Positions 55,623-63,171 of a DNA stretch of 64,000 bases are shown here, piece by piece (position 1 is the stretch's first letter; every line of letters begins with the position of its first letter). Source of the stretch: Hominisplanchenecus faecis (GTDB taxonomy: Bacteria > Bacillota > Clostridia > Lachnospirales > Lachnospiraceae). Under the pieces are notes generated by a model. The model was not told the DNA's origin, ran no database searches, and saw nothing but the letters and a program-made list of their open reading frames with translations. Made by a program: the position numbers and the translations under genes. Location of the stretch: the NCBI RefSeq assembly GCF_020687205.1, contig NZ_JAJEQE010000011.1:1-64000 (forward strand), given 5' to 3'.

Positions 55623-56480
55623 ATGGCAAAACAGTTATTAGGAAAAGAAGTTGTTGCAGCTTTAAACGAGCGTATTATCGCAAAAGCAGAAGCATTAAAA
55701 GCAAATGGTGTTACACCGACACTTGGAATTGTACGTGTAGGCGAAAATGAAAGCGACCTTTCTTATGAAAGAGGAGCAACAAAACGCTGCGAAAAACTGG
55801 GTGTGGAATATAAAAAATATCTGCTGCCGGCAGATGCGACACAGGAGCAGGTTCTGGCAGTGATCGATGAAGTAAACAAAGATGACAGTATTCATGGTGT
55901 TCTGTTATTCCGTCCGCTTCCAAAACATTTAAATCAGGACGAGATCGAACAGGCATTAGATCCGGCAAAAGACGTTGACTGTATGACCAACGGTTCCATG
56001 GCTGGTGTGTTTACAGGCAAAGATCTGGGATATCCTCCTTGTACACCGCAGGCCTGCATGGAGATCCTGGATCATTACGGAATCGACTGCACAGGTAAAA
56101 AAGCAGTTGTAGTAGGCCGTTCTCTGGTAGTAGGGAAGCCGGCAGCTATGATGCTGATCAAAAAAAATGCAACCGTTACCGTATGCCATACCAGAACCGT
56201 TGATATGCCGTCAGTTGTAAAAGAGGCAGATATCGTGATCGTTGCAGCAGGTCGTGCGGGCGTGGTAGATGACAGCTATGTAAGAGCTGGACAGGTGATC
56301 ATCGATGTCGGCATCAATGTCAATGCAGAAGGCAAACTCTGCGGTGACGTAGCTTACGATAAAGTAGAGCCGATCGTAGATGCGATCACACCGGTACCGG
56401 GCGGTGTCGGAAGTGTTACCACATCTGTCCTGATCGGACATGTAGTGGATGCAGCAGAGAAAGCAGCTGCAAGGAGGTAA
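55623..56480 (+). CDS. folD: Methylene-THF dehydrogenase/cyclohydrolase FolD
   Basis: FolD links methenyl- and methylene-THF by NAD(P)-dependent reduction and may also hydrolyse methenyl-THF. The 285-residue protein has RVGENESDLSYERGATKRCEK (the active Lys/Tyr region, with the normal catalytic Tyr-X3-Lys type pair altered to YERGATK), GVLLFRPLPKHL, the NAD(P)-site VVGRSLVVGKP and TPVPGGVGSVT. The lysine position should be checked by alignment. Confidence 0.9.
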   Translation: MAKQLLGKEVVAALNERIIAKAEALKANGVTPTLGIVRVGENESDLSYERGATKRCEKLGVEYKKYLLPADATQEQVLAVIDEVNKDDSIHGVLLFRPLPKHLNQDEIEQALDPAKDVDCMTNGSMAGVFTGKDLGYPPCTPQACMEILDHYGIDCTGKKAVVVGRSLVVGKPAAMMLIKKNATVTVCHTRTVDMPSVVKEADIVIVAAGRAGVVDDSYVRAGQVIIDVGINVNAEGKLCGDVAYDKVEPIVDAITPVPGGVGSVTTSVLIGHVVDAAEKAAARR

Positions 56481-56485
56481 GACAA

Positions 56486-57019
56486 ATGGAACTTCGGGAA
56501 GTCATGCAGAAACGAAAAAGTATCCGTCAGTATCTGACGACTCCGGTAGAAGAAGAAAAAGTAAAAGCTATGATCGAGGCAGCAATCCTTGCACCGACCT
56601 GGAAAAATGCTCAGGAGATCCGTTATTATGTGGCGGTTTCCGAAGAAAAAAGACAGGCAGTACTGGATGCCCTGGCTGAAGGCAATCGCAAAAAAACGCA
56701 GAATGCTCCGGTTTTCCTGATATCTGCCGTTATTTTAAACCGTGCCGGTTTTCAGAAAGACGGCACTGCAGATAACGAGCTTGGAAACGGCTGGGGCTAT
56801 TATGACTGCGGTCTGCACGATATGAATCTTCTGCTGGAGGCGGCAGATCAGGGCTTATCTACGCTGGTTATGGGACTGCGTGATGCAGATAAATTGCGTG
56901 AAGCATTTGACATCCCAAAAGAAGAGTCCATTGTCAGTGTGATCAGTGTGGGATACAGCGATGCAGATCCGGACAGACCGACAAGAAAATCAGTAGAAGA
57001 GATTGCAAAATTCTTTTAA
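56486..57019 (+). CDS. Nitroreductase family protein
   Basis: A 177-residue FMN-dependent nitroreductase-like protein: MQKRKSIRQYL at the start, ILAPTWKNAQEIRYYV and the C-terminal SVGYSDADPDRPTRK. It follows folD by 5 bp after AAGGAGG, so it is probably transcribed with the one-carbon genes. Substrate unknown; oxidoreductases of this type can use flavin, quinones or nitro compounds. Confidence 0.85.
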   Translation: MELREVMQKRKSIRQYLTTPVEEEKVKAMIEAAILAPTWKNAQEIRYYVAVSEEKRQAVLDALAEGNRKKTQNAPVFLISAVILNRAGFQKDGTADNELGNGWGYYDCGLHDMNLLLEAADQGLSTLVMGLRDADKLREAFDIPKEESIVSVISVGYSDADPDRPTRKSVEEIAKFF

Positions 57020-57130
57020 CCGATCGGGTTGTTGGTCAGGTGCCAGCAGAAGATAATGGTTCGGTTATAAGTGTATGTCTGAATCGTTATTATAAAATCA
57101 ATTTTATCATTTTTAAAAGGAGTTGGCGTA

Positions 57131-57466
57131 ATGATGACAACAAAGAGAGAAGTAGTTGAAAAAATGTGTGGTGGAAAAGGACATGTAATCATTGACCGTA
57201 TCCTCGGTGAAAAAGAACTCAACGGAAAATGCAGATTATATGCAAAAGTAACGATTGAACCGGGATGTTCTCTTGGCTATCATGAACATCACAATGAGAG
57301 TGAAACTTATTTCATCTTAGCAGGTCAGGGTGATTATGATGATAATGGAACCGTACGCCCGGTTAAGGCAGGAGATGTGACTTACACACCGGATAACCAC
57401 GGTCATGCACTGACCAATACCGGAGATACCGATCTGGTATTTATGGCACTGATCATTCTTGATTAA
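57131..57466 (+). CDS. Cupin domain protein
   Basis: A 111-residue single cupin with the metal-binding motif 1 GYHEHHNESETYFILAGQG and motif 2 around DVTYTPDNHGHALTNTGDTDL. Such small cupins bind metal or sugar ligands, with varied roles. It is 111 bp after the nitroreductase gene and has its own AAAGGAG site. Function is not predictable. Confidence 0.8.
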   Translation: MMTTKREVVEKMCGGKGHVIIDRILGEKELNGKCRLYAKVTIEPGCSLGYHEHHNESETYFILAGQGDYDDNGTVRPVKAGDVTYTPDNHGHALTNTGDTDLVFMALIILD

Positions 57467-57534
57467 AAAACAAAGGCGAATGTAGATAAGATTTATTATG
57501 TGATTCTTGTCCGCTTCGCTGAGATGTAAAAATG

Positions 57535-57582
57535 AAAAAACAGACAGTGATTTCGGGTTCGATTTCGCTGTCTGTTTTTTGT
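57535..57582 (+). terminator. Bidirectional terminator between cupin and alarmone synthetase genes
   Basis: AAAAAACAGACAG (57535-57547) pairs with CTGTCTGTTTTTT (57568-57580), with an inner TCG/CGA pairing. A-run on one side and T-run on the other allow use in both directions. Confidence 0.9.
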
Positions 57583-57598
57583 TATAGAAACGGAGGAA

Positions 57599-57736
57599 AT
57601 GCAGCATACGACGTACATCAGAAACATTCTTGAATGGAAAAATTCCGATCTGCTGATAAATTCAGGAAAGTGTGGCATTTTCGTTATATTTCTCAAATTC
57701 TTTTTCCATATCGACGAGTGTATCTGCATAGCTTAA
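57599..57736 (+). pseudogene. Possible start remnant of an AAA-ATPase (DUF4143-type) gene
   Basis: A 45-codon frame starts with a good site (GGAGGAA, ATG at 57599) and reads RNILEWKNSDLLINSGK, reminiscent of the LLEWKNS-(R)PLI-GARQVGK N-terminus of DUF4143 ATPases. The part after codon 21 runs antisense into the alarmone synthetase gene. It could be a remnant of a deleted gene or chance. Confidence 0.25.
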
Positions 57737-58264
57737 CAGTTCCGCAACACGCTGCTCTCGGTTGTCGTATTCTTTTTTATAAGAAATACGATGCTCCATG
57801 GCAGCCCAGAAATCCATGGAAATCGTGCGGAGCTGGATCTCGACCGGATAATATTCACTGGCATCCAGACAGAAAACATTTACGCCGAGAATGATATGAT
57901 GACTTCGATAGCCATTCGGTTTGGGATTGGTGATATAGTCACGTTCCCGGATAAAGATCAGATCAGACTGTTTTTTCAGCATATCGATCAGATTTTTAAT
58001 ATCACCGACGAAATAACAGACAATGCGGATGCCGGCGATGTCCTGCAGAAGATCCTTTGCATTTTCAAGAGTCGGTTCTTCCCCCTTGCGGATCAGTTTT
58101 TCTTCGATGCTCTGCTTGCTCTTGATGCGGTACTGCATCGTATGTATCGGATTTTCAGCAGAAGCCTTGTAAATATTGTGGTTTAAGATCTCCAGCCTGG
58201 TCAGAAGCAGTTTCATTGCATCATCGTATGGACGGATCAGATCATAATATTCAGTGTCAGTCAT
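57662..58264 (-). CDS. Small alarmone synthetase (RelQ/RelP-like)
   Basis: A 200-residue stand-alone (p)ppGpp synthetase domain without hydrolase or TGS/ACT regions. Motifs include the GTP/ATP-site IAGIRIVCYF, RERDYITNPKPNGYRSHH, the synthetase EIQLRT and the MEHRISYKKEYD helix. It would make (p)ppGpp on stress independently of the ribosome. Its AAGGAG site lies before the start; it ends face-to-face with the cupin gene terminator. Confidence 0.88.
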   Translation of the reverse strand: MTDTEYYDLIRPYDDAMKLLLTRLEILNHNIYKASAENPIHTMQYRIKSKQSIEEKLIRKGEEPTLENAKDLLQDIAGIRIVCYFVGDIKNLIDMLKKQSDLIFIRERDYITNPKPNGYRSHHIILGVNVFCLDASEYYPVEIQLRTISMDFWAAMEHRISYKKEYDNREQRVAELLSYADTLVDMEKEFEKYNENATLS

Positions 58265-58298
58265 GGAAAACTCCTTTAAAATATCAAAAATTTTGTAA

Positions 58299-58316
58299 CT
58301 TTTGCCCTGGCATCAT
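58299..58316 (+). repeat. CTTTTG-CTGGCATCAT motif copy
   Basis: CTTTTGCCCTGGCATCAT repeats the tail of the hairpin at 85-103 with one change, here without an obvious left arm. It lies between the alarmone synthetase gene and the riboswitch promoter. Confidence 0.5.
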
Positions 58317-58399
58317 ATAAATACAATATAACAGAAAATTATGGACTTCCTGTGACAAAAGTATAAAGCAATGAGAAAAATAATAAACAAAAATGAGTC

Positions 58400-58429
58400 T
58401 TGACAAAAAGATAACAAAGAGGCTATAAT
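58400..58429 (+). promoter_or_regulatory. Sigma-A promoter of the cobalamin riboswitch RNA
   Basis: TTGACA at 58400-58405 and TATAAT at 58424-58429, both full consensus, have an 18-bp spacer. Transcription would start near 58436, right at the riboswitch. Confidence 0.8.
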
Positions 58430-58442
58430 AATAACGTGAATT

Positions 58443-58625
58443 ACATATTGCTGTAGCAAGTGCCGATGAGAATCGGGTGAAAGGGAATCAGGTGCAAAAC
58501 CTGAACGGTCCGGCCACTGTAAGCAAGGAGCACTGTCTTGAAAAACCATTGCATACCCATTTTTGTGAGAAGGTAAGACAGCGTAAAGATAGGCGAGTCA
58601 GGAAACCTGCTTGATACATGAGATG
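58443..58625 (+). ncRNA. Cobalamin (B12) riboswitch
   Basis: The aptamer has the family signatures in order: GGGTGAAAGGGAATCAGGTG (58474-58493), the B12-box part CCGGCCACTGTAAGCAAGGAG (about 58510-58530), a long variable arm closed by CTGTCTT/AAGACAG (58533-58580), and GCGAGTCAGGAAACCTGCTT near 58593-58612. It would bind adenosyl- or aquocobalamin and control a terminator downstream. No gene follows on the plus strand. Confidence 0.92.
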
Positions 58626-58685
58626 AGCTTCCGTGCAGAGCTAAAACATCCAATCCGAAGTCAGAGACGTTCTGGTTTCGTATGA

Positions 58686-58722
58686 TGTCTGCTAAGGGTA
58701 AGCAGATGTTTATTATTTTATG
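58686..58722 (+). terminator. Likely riboswitch-controlled terminator
   Basis: TCTGCT (58688-58693) pairs with AGCAGA (58701-58706), extended by ATG/TGT, and TTTATTATTTT follows. Position after the aptamer suggests an expression platform. Confidence 0.65.
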
Positions 58723-58825
58723 AAAAAATAGCGATTGAATCCATCTCGAGCAATCCTGAACATATTGGGGGTAATTCACAGCATACCTCCTTCTGTGGCA
58801 GGAATCCGCACCTGCCATAAGATAA
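58723..58825 (+). other. Read-through region of the riboswitch RNA
   Basis: The plus strand has no open frame: the first ATG (58720) reads only Met-Lys-Lys-stop. It contains CATACCTCCTTCTG at 58782-58795, an anti-Shine-Dalgarno-like sequence. On the minus strand this is a GAAGGAGG site before a GTG, but the frame that follows runs antisense through the riboswitch, so I do not count it as a gene. Confidence 0.45.
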
Positions 58826-58874
58826 AAGAACCGGTTTCCTAACTCCGCAATAGGAAACCGGTTCTTATTATCTC
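58826..58874 (-). terminator. Strong terminator between riboswitch and hydrogenase gene
   Basis: AAGAACCGGTTTCCT (58826-58840) and AGGAAACCGGTTCTT (58852-58866) make a perfect 15-bp stem. On the minus strand TTTATCTT follows, so it ends the hydrogenase mRNA; on the plus strand it would end any riboswitch read-through RNA. Confidence 0.85.
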
Positions 58875-58896
58875 AGTCGGAGATTAAACTCCGACT
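58875..58896. repeat. Short perfect hairpin
   Basis: AGTCGGAG (58875-58882) pairs perfectly with CTCCGACT (58889-58896) around ATTAAA. It lies in the 3' region of the hydrogenase gene, before its terminator. Confidence 0.5.
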
Positions 58897-58925
58897 AAGA
58901 TAAACGCTCCGCAAGGATGCACAGC

Positions 58926-58999
58926 GATTCTGTCAGGTAAATGTCAGCAAAGCTGACCAGAATCGTGTGCCAATTCTCACATTCGTTCGACTTGAATTT
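58926..58999 (-). repeat. Stop-codon-proximal repeat (hydrogenase copy)
   Basis: On the minus strand, ATTCAAGTCGAACGAATGTG begins at the hydrogenase stop codon, followed by GGCACACGATTCTGG and a hairpin in which GATTCTG/CAGAATC encloses GTCAGC-TTT-GCTGAC. A diverged copy of at least 45 bp lies on the minus strand at 209-161, and the first 24 bases recur after acsV. Confidence 0.65.
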
Positions 59000-60503
59000 A
59001 CTTTAATTCAATTTCTGCCAGTTCTTTTGGAGGGAGCTGTTTGCTGGAAACGGATTTAAACCATTTCACTTTTGCAGCAGCTTTGTTCAGAGGAAGGTTG
59101 GTTCCGGCACCGGCAATACAGCCGCCAGGACATCCCATTCCTTCAATCAGACATCCGTTTATTTTTCCGGCTTTGGCAAGAGCCAGTGTCTTTTTACATT
59201 CTGCAAGTCCTTCAGCATGGATAATTTTTGGTGCGACATCCGGGTAATAAGCCTTCAGACATTCCTCGATCGCACCGGCAACACCGCCTGCTACGGCATA
59301 ACCACGTCCGGCAGCAGTGGCATCGTGCATGGAATGGGCATTTTCTTTCTCACCCATATCAATTCCCTTTGCATCGAACATACCGACCAGTTCCTCAAAA
59401 GTGATAACAAAATCGACATCACTTCGCACCGAACGACGGCTGGCTTCCAGTTTTTTCGCAGCACACGGACCGATAAATACAACTTTGGCATTCGGATGTT
59501 CCTGTTTGATACTTCTCGCAGTCGCAACCATCGGTGTCAGCTCCTGAGAAATATTGTCGATCATAGTCGGAAAATATTTTTTCGCAAGCATGGACCAGGA
59601 AGGGCAGCAGGAAGTCAGAAGAAACGGAAGTTCTCCGGTTGCTACTTTTTCGGCATAATGTCTGGCTTCTGAGACGGCTCCAATATCGGCACCGAGAGCT
59701 ACCTCATAAACTTCGGAAAATCCCAAAGTTTCCAGGGCTGCGTGGACATCTTTTGGCTCCATGCTACCAAACTGACCAACAAACGCAGGAGCAATTTCTG
59801 CGATGATTTCATTGCCTTCTTTTAAGGAACGTGCAAGCTGATAAATCTGAGACTTGTCACTGATCGCTCCAAAAGGACAGCTGACCATACACATACCGCA
59901 GGATACACATTTTTCGTTGTCAATCTTTGCCCGGCCGAATTCATCACTTCCGATTGCTTTTACGCCGCATGCACGGGAACATGGACGTTCCTTTTTGGAA
60001 ATGGCATCATACGGGCAGACCGATTTACATTTTCCGCAGTGCACACATTTTTCCTGATCAATATAAGAATGTCCGTTTACCATGGAAATGGCATGTTTCG
60101 GGCAGACTTCCGCACACGGGTGGGCAAGGCAGCCTTTGCACATATCGCTTACTTCATATTTATTATCCTCGCAGGAAGCACAGGCGGAAGGGACAACCTG
60201 CATCAGAGGCGGCTCATAATATTTTTCGGAAATATTGCTGGCCTCGATGCCATCAGTCAGGTGGACCGGTTTGTTTGTCGGACGCAGACACATTCCCATG
60301 GCAAGGCGGACACGTTCCGTGGCAATCGCACGGGCACGGTAAATACTGTCACGGTACTGCGGACCATCTTCCGTTACGATTTTATAGGGAATTGCTTCAA
60401 TATCGTGGATCAGTGATTCGTCATCGGATTCAAAGCCGATTCTGGAAACCTCAGCAAAAATCTGACGGCGGATTTTTCTTACTTGTGTTTCAATACCTCT
60501 CAT
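58998..60503 (-). CDS. Monomeric [FeFe] hydrogenase, group-B-like
   Basis: The 501-residue protein has 4Fe-4S ferredoxin repeats in the N-terminal half (CASCEDNKYEVSDMCKGC, CVHCGKCKSVCP, CVSCGMCMVSCP) and the H-cluster domain with TSCCPSW, FIGPCAAKK and EGMGCPGGC. The second motif GPCxAKK, instead of MPCxxKxxE, is a mark of group B [FeFe] hydrogenases. No partner subunit is adjacent on this strand, so ferredoxin is the probable electron carrier. It faces away from hydCBA and starts after AAAGGAGTTTTCAAG. Confidence 0.88.
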   Translation of the reverse strand: MRGIETQVRKIRRQIFAEVSRIGFESDDESLIHDIEAIPYKIVTEDGPQYRDSIYRARAIATERVRLAMGMCLRPTNKPVHLTDGIEASNISEKYYEPPLMQVVPSACASCEDNKYEVSDMCKGCLAHPCAEVCPKHAISMVNGHSYIDQEKCVHCGKCKSVCPYDAISKKERPCSRACGVKAIGSDEFGRAKIDNEKCVSCGMCMVSCPFGAISDKSQIYQLARSLKEGNEIIAEIAPAFVGQFGSMEPKDVHAALETLGFSEVYEVALGADIGAVSEARHYAEKVATGELPFLLTSCCPSWSMLAKKYFPTMIDNISQELTPMVATARSIKQEHPNAKVVFIGPCAAKKLEASRRSVRSDVDFVITFEELVGMFDAKGIDMGEKENAHSMHDATAAGRGYAVAGGVAGAIEECLKAYYPDVAPKIIHAEGLAECKKTLALAKAGKINGCLIEGMGCPGGCIAGAGTNLPLNKAAAKVKWFKSVSSKQLPPKELAEIELK

Positions 60504-60567
60504 GTCTTGAAAACTCCTTTATGTCAATTACGGATTTATGGTGGCATGCATACTTCCTTCTCAAAGC

Positions 60568-60596
60568 ACTATAACATATTGATAAAATATTATCAA
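60568..60596 (-). promoter_or_regulatory. Hydrogenase promoter with an overlapping 18-bp palindrome
   Basis: On the minus strand TTGATA (60596-60591) and TATAGT (60573-60568) have a 17-bp spacer. The palindrome TTGATAA-AATA-TTATCAA at 60579-60596 covers the -35 box. Its size and arms resemble Rex operators (TTGTTAA-N4-TTAACAA), so redox control by the NADH/NAD ratio is plausible. Confidence 0.6.
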
Positions 60597-60695
60597 GGCA
60601 AGTCCATGCTCAAAAAACGGAACATCCATATTGTATGTGAAAAATTTAACACAAATATCGCAGTTATCTGACATAACTATGGAAAAGTATTTTGT

Positions 60696-60754
60696 TTGTT
60701 AAATTTTTAATTAATGGAAAAGGCATTGTATATAATAAATAAATAAGATATAAT
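60696..60754 (+). promoter_or_regulatory. hydCBA promoter region with a possible Rex site
   Basis: TTGTAT (60726-60731) and TATAAT (60749-60754) have a 17-bp spacer; a second TATAAT lies at 60731. Upstream, TTGTTAA-ATTT-TTAATTA (60696-60713) matches the left Rex half-site fully and the right half at five of seven positions. The rest of the AT-rich 300-bp divergent region holds no gene. Confidence 0.45.
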
Positions 60755-60803
60755 TAACACACAAAATTTGTCAATAAATACAAGAGAGTAGGAGGTATGA
60801 TTT

Positions 60804-61280
60804 ATGCTGGATCAGTCATATTACCAGAAAGCGGACGAGATCATTGCTTTTTATGGTAAGAAACCATCATCCCTGATTCCTGTGATGCAGGATATCCAGG
60901 GGGTATATCGTTATCTGCCGGGAGAATTGCTGACGTACATTGCAAAAGAGATTGGAGTAAAAGAGGCAAAGGCTTACAGTGTTGCGACTTTTTACGAGAA
61001 TTTCTCTTTTGAACAGAAGGGAAAATATGTGATCAAGGTCTGCGACGGAACAGCCTGTCATGTAAGAAAATCAGCGGCAATCCTCGATGCATTTATGAAA
61101 GAACTGGGACTTTCCGATAAGAAGCATACAACGGATGATATGCTTTTTACGGTAGAGACCGTATCCTGTCTCGGTGCGTGCGGACTGGCACCGACCTGTA
61201 CGGTGAACGATGAAGTCCACCCGAATATGACACCGGAGAAAGTAGTGGGATTGATTACAGAATTGCGAGGTGAGTGCTGA
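60804..61280 (+). CDS. hydC: Bifurcating hydrogenase subunit HydC (NuoE-like)
   Basis: The 158-residue protein has the thioredoxin-like [2Fe-2S] fold of NuoE/HydC with ligands Cys80, Cys85, Cys122 and Cys126 (CDGTAC; CLGAC). It would pass electrons within the trimeric HydABC complex that couples H2 to NAD+ and ferredoxin. Start after GTAGGAGGTATGATTT. Its stop overlaps the hydB start by one base. Confidence 0.92.
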   Translation: MLDQSYYQKADEIIAFYGKKPSSLIPVMQDIQGVYRYLPGELLTYIAKEIGVKEAKAYSVATFYENFSFEQKGKYVIKVCDGTACHVRKSAAILDAFMKELGLSDKKHTTDDMLFTVETVSCLGACGLAPTCTVNDEVHPNMTPEKVVGLITELRGEC

Positions 61281-63160
61281 TGATCCATAACAGAGACGAG
61301 TTAAAAGAATGTCGCCAGAAGGCAAAAGCAGATATGGAGACGGCAGCCTGTCGTATTCTGGTCTGTTCCGGCACCGGCTGTATCGCAACCGGTTCTGAAA
61401 AAATATACAATCGCTTTTTAAAACTTGCAAATATAACACCGGGCGTGAGCGTAATCTTTGCACCGCACGATGAAGACACACACATTGGGCTGAAAAAGAC
61501 CGGATGTCAGGGCTTCTGTGAACTTGGCCCACTTGTGCGTATCACGAAAAACGATGAGACCGTTCAGTATGTAAAAGTTCAACTGGACGACTGCCAGGAA
61601 TTGTTTGAACGTGCTGTGCTCGGTGATGAGGTAGTGGAGCGTTTATTATACCGTAAAGAGAAAAAAGTTTACCGTCATCCGAAAGAGATTCCGTTTATCG
61701 CAAAACAGACCAGGATCGTTCTGGAGAACTGCGGACGTTTTGATGCAGAATCCATTGACGAGTACATGGCATCCGGCGGTTTCTCTGCCCTGGAAAAAGT
61801 GATGTTTGAGATGACAAGTGAAGAAGTGATCGAAGAGATCGATAAATCCGGGCTGCGGGGAAGAGGCGGCGGCGGTTTTCCGACCGGACGCAAATGGAAA
61901 CAGGTGGCACACCAGAAAGAAAAAGTACGTTATGTCGTATGTAATGGTGATGAAGGTGATCCGGGTGCTTTTATGGATGGTTCCGTTATGGAAGGTGATC
62001 CGTACAAACTGCTGGAAGGCATGATGATTGCCGGATATGCAGTCGGGGCTGCCAATGGTTATATCTATGTGCGTGCAGAATATCCGATGTCCGTTTCCAG
62101 ACTCCGCCATGCGATCGCAGAGATGGAAAACCGGAATCTGTTAGGTGACAACATTTTAGGAACGGATTTCTGTTTCCATATGCATATTAACCGCGGAGCA
62201 GGTGCATTTGTGTGTGGAGAGGGAAGTGCACTGACGGCATCCATCGAAGGAAAACGAGGTATGCCGCGTGTCAAACCGCCAAGAACGGTAGAAAAAGGAC
62301 TGTGGGAGAAACCGACCGTCCTCAACAACGTAGAAACGTTTGCCAACGTACCGAAGATCATTCTGCAGGGAGCCGACTGGTATCGTTCGATCGGAACAGC
62401 CGGAAGCCCTGGAACCAAAACATTCTCCCTGACCGGTGCGATTGAAAATACCGGTCTGATTGAAGTGCCGATGGGAAGTACACTGCGGGAAATTATTTAT
62501 GATATCGGCGGCGGACTTAAGGAAGGATCTCAGTTTAAAGCCGTACAGATCGGCGGACCGTCGGGCGGCTGTCTGACGGAGAAGCATCTGGATGAACCGC
62601 TTGATTTTGACTCCGTAAAGAAATTTGATGCAATCGTAGGATCTGGCGGAATGGTTGTCATGGATCAGCACACCTGTATGGTAGAAGTTGCCCGGTTTTT
62701 TATGAGTTTTACGCAGAGAGAATCCTGCGGAAAATGTGTTCCGTGCCGGGAAGGTACGAAACGTATGCTGGAGATCCTGGAAAAGATCGTAGAAGGCAGA
62801 GGCGAAGAGGAAGATCTCGACCGTCTGGAGGAGCTTGCGGCAATGATCCGCAGCATGGCACTTTGCGGACTTGGAAAGAGTGCACCGCTTCCGGTCATCA
62901 GTACTCTTAAATTATTCCGAAACGAATATCTGGAACATATCAACGAGCATAAATGTGCCGCAAAAGTCTGTCAGGCTATGCGTAAATATGTGATCAATCC
63001 GGAGTTCTGTAAGGGCTGCAGCAAGTGTGCGAAGAATTGTCCGGTTGGTGCGATCAGCGGAAAAGTAAAATATCCGTTCCATATTGACCCGAATATCTGT
63101 ATCAAGTGTGGTGCATGTAAAGAAAACTGTGCATTTAATGCCATTTACATAGAAGAGTAG
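61280..63160 (+). CDS. hydB: Bifurcating hydrogenase subunit HydB (NuoF-like)
   Basis: The 626-residue protein combines an N-terminal thioredoxin-like [2Fe-2S] domain, the NuoF core with the NADH/FMN site GRGGGGFPTGRKW and GDPGAFMDGSVMEGDP, the ESCGKCVPCREG cluster, and a C-terminal pair of 4Fe-4S motifs (CKGCSKCAKNCP, CIKCGACKENC). This is the HydB layout, the flavin-bearing bifurcation subunit. I chose the ATG at 61280 (8 nt after GAGGTG) over a GTG at 61274. Confidence 0.93.
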   Translation: MIHNRDELKECRQKAKADMETAACRILVCSGTGCIATGSEKIYNRFLKLANITPGVSVIFAPHDEDTHIGLKKTGCQGFCELGPLVRITKNDETVQYVKVQLDDCQELFERAVLGDEVVERLLYRKEKKVYRHPKEIPFIAKQTRIVLENCGRFDAESIDEYMASGGFSALEKVMFEMTSEEVIEEIDKSGLRGRGGGGFPTGRKWKQVAHQKEKVRYVVCNGDEGDPGAFMDGSVMEGDPYKLLEGMMIAGYAVGAANGYIYVRAEYPMSVSRLRHAIAEMENRNLLGDNILGTDFCFHMHINRGAGAFVCGEGSALTASIEGKRGMPRVKPPRTVEKGLWEKPTVLNNVETFANVPKIILQGADWYRSIGTAGSPGTKTFSLTGAIENTGLIEVPMGSTLREIIYDIGGGLKEGSQFKAVQIGGPSGGCLTEKHLDEPLDFDSVKKFDAIVGSGGMVVMDQHTCMVEVARFFMSFTQRESCGKCVPCREGTKRMLEILEKIVEGRGEEEDLDRLEELAAMIRSMALCGLGKSAPLPVISTLKLFRNEYLEHINEHKCAAKVCQAMRKYVINPEFCKGCSKCAKNCPVGAISGKVKYPFHIDPNICIKCGACKENCAFNAIYIEE

Positions 63161-63171
63161 GAGGGCAGATT

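Noticed and set aside
58441-58818. 125-codon minus-strand frame with a GAAGGAGG site near its start
   Set aside because: It runs antisense through the whole cobalamin riboswitch and shows no recognisable protein family; the riboswitch with its consensus promoter explains the sequence better.
60579-60596. FNR/Crp-type operator
   Set aside because: TTGAT and ATCAA half-sites are present, but the spacing is 8 nt instead of 4; the 7-4-7 layout fits a Rex-like site better.
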